64,000 bases of DNA. Source: Pseudomonadota bacterium (GTDB taxonomy: Bacteria > Pseudomonadota > Alphaproteobacteria > Rhizobiales > Hyphomicrobiaceae). Under the pieces are notes generated by a model. The model saw only the letters and a program-made list of their open reading frames with translations. It was not told the origin of the DNA and made no database searches. The position numbers and the translations under genes were made by a program. The DNA lies in the NCBI GenBank assembly GCA_023430315.1, contig JAEZAW010000344.1, forward strand, positions 27,350-91,349, in the 5' to 3' direction. Shown piece by piece: positions 59,752 through 64,000 of this stretch (the first letter of the stretch is position 1; the number at the start of each line of letters is the position of its first letter).

Positions 59752-61242
59752 CTACGCAGCTTTGGGGCGCAGGAATCGCCAGCTCCAGGCAAAAACCGGC
59801 CAGAGCAGCGCGGCGATGGTCATGGCGGCGAGCACAGAGGCGACGGGGCGATTGAAGAACGGAATGATGCTGCCGTCGGATTTCATGAGTGACGTGACGA
59901 GGCTCTGCTCGACCATCGTGCCCATGATGATGCCAAGCACCATGGCAGCGACCGGGAAGCCGTTACGCTCCATTACGTAGCCGATGACGCCGAAAGCCGC
60001 GACGGTGAGAACGGCAAACAGGTTGTTGCCGGTCGCAAATGTGCCGACCGCACACATCAGCACGATGACGGGCATGATCGCTGAGCGCGGCGCGCGCAGC
60101 ACCTTGCTTGCAATGCGGATCATCACGATGCCGAGCGGGATCATGATGATGTTGGCAATGATGAAGATGATGTAGAGCGCGTACATGCTCGACGCCTGCT
60201 CGGTGAAGAGCGTTGGGCCGGGATTGAGCCCCTTCATGTAGAGCACGCCGATGGCGATGGCCGTGATCGTGTCGCCGGGAATGGCGAACAGCAGGGCCGG
60301 CACCCAGCCCGAAGCAAGGCTCGCGTTGTTGCTGGCGCCGGCCTCGATAAGGCCTTCGGGATGGCCGGTGCCGAACTTCTCCGGCGTCTTCGAGAAGCGC
60401 TTGGCCATGGAGTAGCTGACCCAGGCCGCCATGTCGGCGCCGGCACCAGGCAGCACGCCGATGATGATGCCGACGATATTGCCGCGTACCTGAGGGGCTA
60501 TGTAATGCTTGGTCAGCGTCCACTGGTTCTTGAGAATGCTGCCGAAGCGGCGGAAGGGGAGCTTGGGTGGTTCCGCCGACAGCATGGCCCGCATGACTTC
60601 CGACACCGCGAACACGCCGACCAGCGCCGGGATGACCTCGATGCCGCCGAACAGATCCGTCATGCCGAACGTGAACCGCGGTGTGCCGGCCGGATTCTCG
60701 ATGCCGATGCAGGAAACGAGCAGGCCGAGCAGCATGCTCGCGATGGCCTTCACGGGCGAAGAGCGCGCCACCAGCGTCGCGCACATAAGGCCGAGGAAGG
60801 CGAGCCAGAAATTCTCGTAGGTCGAGAAGTTGAGCGCCATCTCGGCGAGCGGCGGCGCCAGCAGCATGAGCGAGAGCGTGCCGGCAATGCCGCCGAGCGC
60901 GCTGAACCACAGGCCAATGCCGAGCGCGAGCTCCGGCTGGCCTTTTCGGGTCATCGCATAGGCTTCATCGGTGTAGGCGGCCGATGCGGGCGTTCCCGGA
61001 ATGCGCAGCAGAGCGCCGGGGATGTCGCCGGAGAAAATCGCCATGGCCGACGCCGAGATGATGGTGGCGATGGCGGCGATCGGCGAGAGATAGAACGTGA
61101 TGGGGACGAGCAACGCCACCGCCATAGTCGCGGAAAGGCCCGGCAGTGATCCGACGACGAGGCCGTAGATCGACGCGAGCAGGATCGCGATCAGGACGTC
61201 CGTTTGCAGGACGAGGTTGAAGGCTTGCGTCAGATTGCTCAT
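59752..61242 (-). CDS. tctA: Tripartite tricarboxylate transporter large permease TctA
   Basis: 496 residues, the full length of the family. Twelve or so membrane segments (for example YGLVVGSLPGLSATMAVALL, MFAVSEVMRAML-like). Conserved Gly-rich regions are GLPGLSATMAVAL-like at the start and PGAGADMAAWVSYSMAKR in the middle. TctA forms the channel through the inner membrane and works with TctB and a periplasmic TctC that binds carboxylates. It starts ten bases after tctB. Substrate (citrate, tartrate, terephthalate or other) cannot be told. Confidence 0.92.
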   Translation of the reverse strand: MSNLTQAFNLVLQTDVLIAILLASIYGLVVGSLPGLSATMAVALLVPITFYLSPIAAIATIISASAMAIFSGDIPGALLRIPGTPASAAYTDEAYAMTRKGQPELALGIGLWFSALGGIAGTLSLMLLAPPLAEMALNFSTYENFWLAFLGLMCATLVARSSPVKAIASMLLGLLVSCIGIENPAGTPRFTFGMTDLFGGIEVIPALVGVFAVSEVMRAMLSAEPPKLPFRRFGSILKNQWTLTKHYIAPQVRGNIVGIIIGVLPGAGADMAAWVSYSMAKRFSKTPEKFGTGHPEGLIEAGASNNASLASGWVPALLFAIPGDTITAIAIGVLYMKGLNPGPTLFTEQASSMYALYIIFIIANIIMIPLGIVMIRIASKVLRAPRSAIMPVIVLMCAVGTFATGNNLFAVLTVAAFGVIGYVMERNGFPVAAMVLGIIMGTMVEQSLVTSLMKSDGSIIPFFNRPVASVLAAMTIAALLWPVFAWSWRFLRPKAA

Positions 61243-61252
61243 GCCGGAGTGC

Positions 61253-61774
61253 TCACGGGAGGCCGATCCACGGCAGCGGCAGCATCCCCGATGGCAGAGG
61301 TACGCGCAGCAGCTTCAGGAAGATGAGATTGACGACGAGCGGCGCCACAATGGCGAGCGGAACTGCGAGGCGCAGGCGCGCGCCCAAGGCGAGAGACGCG
61401 ACCAGCACGATCACAGCCGCCGTTGGTAGAAAGCCCAGCCGATCCACCACGAAATAGTAGAAGAGCAGCAACGCCGGCGGGATGAGCACACGCAGCTCCC
61501 ACCATCCGCTGTGATGTGCCGCTGCGGGGATGCCGTCGGCTTCGTTTTCGGCAGAGATCTTCGCGAGGTCGGCTTCAGCCTCGTCCTCGTATCGGCGGCC
61601 GACGCCCGCCGCGATCAGCCCGCCGCAAAGCGCGAGGCTGAGACCGACAACCATCGGGAAGACTTCCGGGCCGATCTGCTGGCCGGGCACGGGCGGCAAA
61701 CGCGAGCCGCCATAGGCTGCTACGCCACCCAGGGCAACCAGGAACAGCCCTGTAACACGGTCGGAAAGGTGCAT
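61253..61774 (-). CDS. tctB: Tripartite tricarboxylate transporter small subunit TctB
   Basis: 173 residues with four membrane helices (LFLVALGGVAAYGG, VVGLSLALCGGLIAAGV, LIPPALLLFYYFVVDRLGF, ALGARLRLAVPLAIVAPLVV). Family TctB partners the large permease. It begins 79 bases after the tctC stop and precedes tctA by ten bases. A strong hairpin sits in that first gap. Confidence 0.88.
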   Translation of the reverse strand: MHLSDRVTGLFLVALGGVAAYGGSRLPPVPGQQIGPEVFPMVVGLSLALCGGLIAAGVGRRYEDEAEADLAKISAENEADGIPAAAHHSGWWELRVLIPPALLLFYYFVVDRLGFLPTAAVIVLVASLALGARLRLAVPLAIVAPLVVNLIFLKLLRVPLPSGMLPLPWIGLP

Positions 61775-61815
61775 TCGAGCTTACGATCCGAAGGCCAACG
61801 GCATCATTGGAGTAA

Positions 61816-61843
61816 GAGGCCCGCATGAAAGCACGCGGGCCTC
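61816..61843. terminator. Hairpin between tctC and tctB
   Basis: GAGGCCCGC (61816-61824) and GCGGGCCTC (61835-61843) pair perfectly around ten bases. It sits eleven bases after the tctC stop. It could halt part of the transcription so more TctC than TctBA is made, or protect the tctC mRNA end. Confidence 0.5.
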
Positions 61844-61853
61844 AGTCTGCGGA

Positions 61854-62849
61854 TCAGCCCTTGGCGAGGCCTGCGGCCTTCATGGCAACGCCCATGGCCT
61901 TGTTGGCTTCGTCCATGAACTTTGTTGTGCCCGCGGCGTCGGCCCAGCGGACGCCAAATCCACGATTGGCCATGAAGTCGAGGAACTCCTTCGACTCGTT
62001 GACCTTCTTGAGTGAGGCCGTCAGAGCGCTCGCGATATTCGCTGGAAGGCCCTTCGGCCCCACGAAGACGCGCCATGCGCCCGTCGTGTAGTCGATGCCC
62101 ATGGCTTCCTTGAGCGTCGGCACGTCCTTGAACGCCGGATTGCGCTCGGCGGCCATCACGGCGAGGCTGCGCGCCTTGCCGGCTTCGATGATCGCGCGGG
62201 CTTCCGGCACCGAGCAAGTGACGAGATCGAGACCGCCGGCCGCAAGATCCTGCATGGCCGGTGCAGCACCATTGAGCGGCACCCACGCAACGTGATCCGG
62301 CTTCAGGCCCATGGCGGTGAGCCAGCCGACGAGCGCCAGATGCCAGATGCCGCCCTGCCCTGTGCCGGATGCTTTCAGCTTACCGTGAGGCGCGGCCTTG
62401 ATCGCGTCGGCGAGTTCCTTGACGGTCTTGTAAGGGCTCGATGAGTTGACCTGGATGCCGGGCGGATCCTCGTTCATGAGGGCGAGCGGCGTGTAGCTGT
62501 CCGGCTTCAGCTCTGTCAGACCCTGCCAATGCATCATAGAGATTTCGACCGTGACGAGGCCGAGCGTATACCCATCGGGCGGCGCGGCGGCGATCGCGGC
62601 GTGGCCGACGACGCCGGAACCGCCCGTGCGATTGACGACGTTGACGGGCTGTTTCAGCTCTCTCTCGAGCCCAGCCGCCACAATGCGCGCCGTCGCATCG
62701 GTGCCGCCGCCCGCACCCCAGGGGCAGATGATCGTGATCGGTCGTGCCGGATAGGCCTGTCCGAATGCGGGACTCACGCCAACGGCCGCAGCCGTTGCCA
62801 AAGCGCTACCCCCAACGAGCACCTCGCGGCGCGTACGTGAAACCATCAT
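61854..62849 (-). CDS. tctC: Tripartite tricarboxylate transporter substrate-binding protein TctC
   Basis: 331 residues from ATG 62849 with GGAGG upstream. A Tat-like signal (SRTRREVLVGGSALATAAAV) and a cleavage near residue 31 send it to the periplasm. Conserved blocks: PARPITIICPWGAGGGTDATARIVA and GSGVVGHAAIAAAPPDGYTLG, VPLNGAAPAMQDLAAGGLD. TctC family proteins (Bug type) bind carboxylates and deliver them to TctAB. No regulator such as a sensor pair is next to it. Promoter not identified; 390 bases upstream are gene-free. Confidence 0.92.
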   Translation of the reverse strand: MMVSRTRREVLVGGSALATAAAVGVSPAFGQAYPARPITIICPWGAGGGTDATARIVAAGLERELKQPVNVVNRTGGSGVVGHAAIAAAPPDGYTLGLVTVEISMMHWQGLTELKPDSYTPLALMNEDPPGIQVNSSSPYKTVKELADAIKAAPHGKLKASGTGQGGIWHLALVGWLTAMGLKPDHVAWVPLNGAAPAMQDLAAGGLDLVTCSVPEARAIIEAGKARSLAVMAAERNPAFKDVPTLKEAMGIDYTTGAWRVFVGPKGLPANIASALTASLKKVNESKEFLDFMANRGFGVRWADAAGTTKFMDEANKAMGVAMKAAGLAKG

Positions 62850-63242
62850 CGCTTCCTCCGGTAAGTTTTGTTTGTTGCCCGGAGGATAGCGAAACCGGGA
62901 TGAGGGCGCCAGCCGTACTTCGTCGGGGTTGCTCTGCAGTCCGGGGGTGCGGGGGACGGTGGAATGAGAGCCTGTGCGGGCAGCTCGGCGATGACGCAGG
63001 GTGCCGACGGAGCGTGGCGACAACATAGGCAGTAAGCCCATAAAGTGCTCAATCTTGATCCTTGCGAAACCTACAGAAGCTCGCGACGCTGGGAATACAG
63101 GAAGGCGAGCCCGCAATTTTCCTTCGACGCAGTTCGTCCCGGCTGTCGCAAAAATCCTGGCAGTTGGGTGTCATCCACCTGTCGCACTCGAATTGGAAAA
63201 GCTGCTTCTGGACAAAGTCCAGGCATTTCGGGAGGGAAACCG
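62850..63242. other. Intergenic region between tctC and the phosphonate-binding protein gene
   Basis: About 390 bases with divergent genes on both sides. I see no supported coding region or clear promoter consensus; the several frames here overlap each other. Confidence 0.4.
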
Positions 63243-64000
63243 ATGTCGATGAATTCGCTCTTGCGCAGCGCTGCCGCTTCGGCGCTCGTCCTACTGGCGG
63301 CTGGCACCTTTGATCGGGCCGACGCCCAGACCAAGACACGCCTGACGATCTACACGGCGCTGGAGAACGATCAGCTCCAACCGTTCAAGTCGGCGATCGA
63401 GGCGGCCGTACCGGAGGTCGAGGTCGCCTGGGTGCGCGATTCGACGGGCGTCATCACCGCTCGCTTCCTCGCGGAGAAAGACAATCCGCGCGCCGATCTC
63501 GTCATGGGCCTTGCCGCGACGTCGATCATCGTCTTCGAGAGCGCGGGGCTGCTCGAGCCCTATAAGCCCGCAGGCGCCGATGCCCTCAAGCCGAACTTCC
63601 GCGATGCGAGCGAGCCCTACACCTGGACCGGCATGGACGGATATCTCGGCGTCATCTGCTACAATACCGCCGAGGCTGCCAAAGCCGGCACGACACCACC
63701 GAAGAGTTGGAAGGATCTGCTCGACGCCAAATACGCGGACAAGCTCGTGATGCCGCACCCGGCATCGTCGGGGACCGGCTACCTCATGGTGGGCGGCTGG
63801 CTCCAGATGATGGGCGAGGCCGAGGGCTGGAAGTTCATGGATGCCCTGCACCAGAACATTGCCGTCTACACGCACTCGGGCTCGGCGCCTTGCGTTCAGG
63901 CCGCACGCGGTGAGCGGGTCGCGGGCATCGCCCTCGATATGCGCGGCGCCAGCGAGAAGACGAAGGGTGCGCCGCTCGAGGTCATCATCCCGAGCGAGGG
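63243..64000 (+). CDS. Putative 2-aminoethylphosphonate ABC transporter substrate-binding protein, 3' end cut
   Basis: 252 codons are present; the gene runs past the right edge. ATG 63243 has GGAGGG eight bases upstream (ATG 63249 is possible). A signal peptide (LLRSAAASALVLLAAGTFDRA) is followed by LTIYTALENDQLQPF, VAWVRDSTGVITARFLAEKDNPRA, YLGVICYNTAEAA, KSWKDLLDAKYADKLVMPHP and YTHSGSAPC. This fits the substrate-binding proteins of 2-aminoethylphosphonate (PhnS-like) uptake. The transporter permease and ATPase genes should follow outside the window. Binding specificity is inferred from family resemblance. Confidence 0.8.
   Translation, partial: MSMNSLLRSAAASALVLLAAGTFDRADAQTKTRLTIYTALENDQLQPFKSAIEAAVPEVEVAWVRDSTGVITARFLAEKDNPRADLVMGLAATSIIVFESAGLLEPYKPAGADALKPNFRDASEPYTWTGMDGYLGVICYNTAEAAKAGTTPPKSWKDLLDAKYADKLVMPHPASSGTGYLMVGGWLQMMGEAEGWKFMDALHQNIAVYTHSGSAPCVQAARGERVAGIALDMRGASEKTKGAPLEVIIPSE

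Noticed and set aside
59963..60910. A 315-codon frame inside tctA
   Set aside because: Same strand as tctA in another frame, Arg/His-rich, no domain; tctA is clearly the real gene.
1..64000. CRISPR arrays, transposases, or a complete antiphage system
   Set aside because: No regularly spaced repeats, transposase motifs or recognised defence gene sets were seen.

Overview
The window reads as chromosome of a high-GC alphaproteobacterium of the order Hyphomicrobiales (Rhizobiales). Evidence for this is indirect: a PQQ operon, a CoxA-CoxC fused oxidase with a CoxB-cytochrome c fusion, HWE-type histidine kinases, BA14K-like repeats on a penicillin-binding protein, a TctCBA carboxylate uptake system, and many promoters of the alphaproteobacterial general-stress sigma factor EcfG (GGAAC, 16-17 bases, CGTT). 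No rRNA or intact tRNA gene is present, so genus is not assigned.

Layout. (1) 1-22.1 kb is an integrated island. Its right edge is a 44-base copy of the 3' half of tRNA-Lys(CTT) (22043-22086), next to a P4-type tyrosine integrase. Inward from the integrase lies a minus-strand phage-like replication and structural block (15.0-21.9 kb: AlpA-like regulator, replisome organiser, DnaB helicase, tail-type protein). Next comes a sugar-modification operon (4.5-14.8 kb: GDP-mannose epimerase-like protein, nucleotide-sugar dehydrogenase, methyltransferases, glycosyltransferases, a full-length NAD synthetase, a cysteine hydrolase). Beyond that is a cargo area (0.5-3.6 kb) with an XRE regulator, small membrane proteins and decayed copies of one protein domain. 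The left end of the island was not found. (2) 22.3-27.4 kb: a membrane protein, a 57-residue small protein, and pqqABCDE. pqqB and pqqC each carry a one-base frameshift; the one in pqqC makes pqqC and pqqD look like one fused gene. (3) 27.4-33.1 kb, minus strand: terminal oxidase operon (triheme cytochrome c, CoxB-cyt c, CoxAC, CtaG-like protein). (4) 33.2-58.9 kb: a stress-response region of SDRs, YihY/BrkB, topoisomerase IB, alcohol dehydrogenase, flavin-type stress protein, PBP1, tiny membrane proteins, and two HWE kinase/receiver pairs that point at each other. At least seven exact EcfG-type promoters lie in front of these genes. (5) 59-64 kb: a methyltransferase, tctA-tctB-tctC, and the start of a phosphonate-type ABC substrate-binding protein cut by the window edge.

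How it fits together. PQQ would serve periplasmic dehydrogenases that pass electrons through c-type cytochromes to the adjacent caa3-like oxidase. The stress region looks like a physical cluster of general-stress-regulon genes; no ecfG, phyR or nepR gene is in the window. No CRISPR array, transposase or complete antiphage system was recognised. Several lesions are one base short (pqqB, pqqC, a merR gene), so either these genes are decaying or the assembly has indel errors; this should be settled before functional conclusions are drawn.
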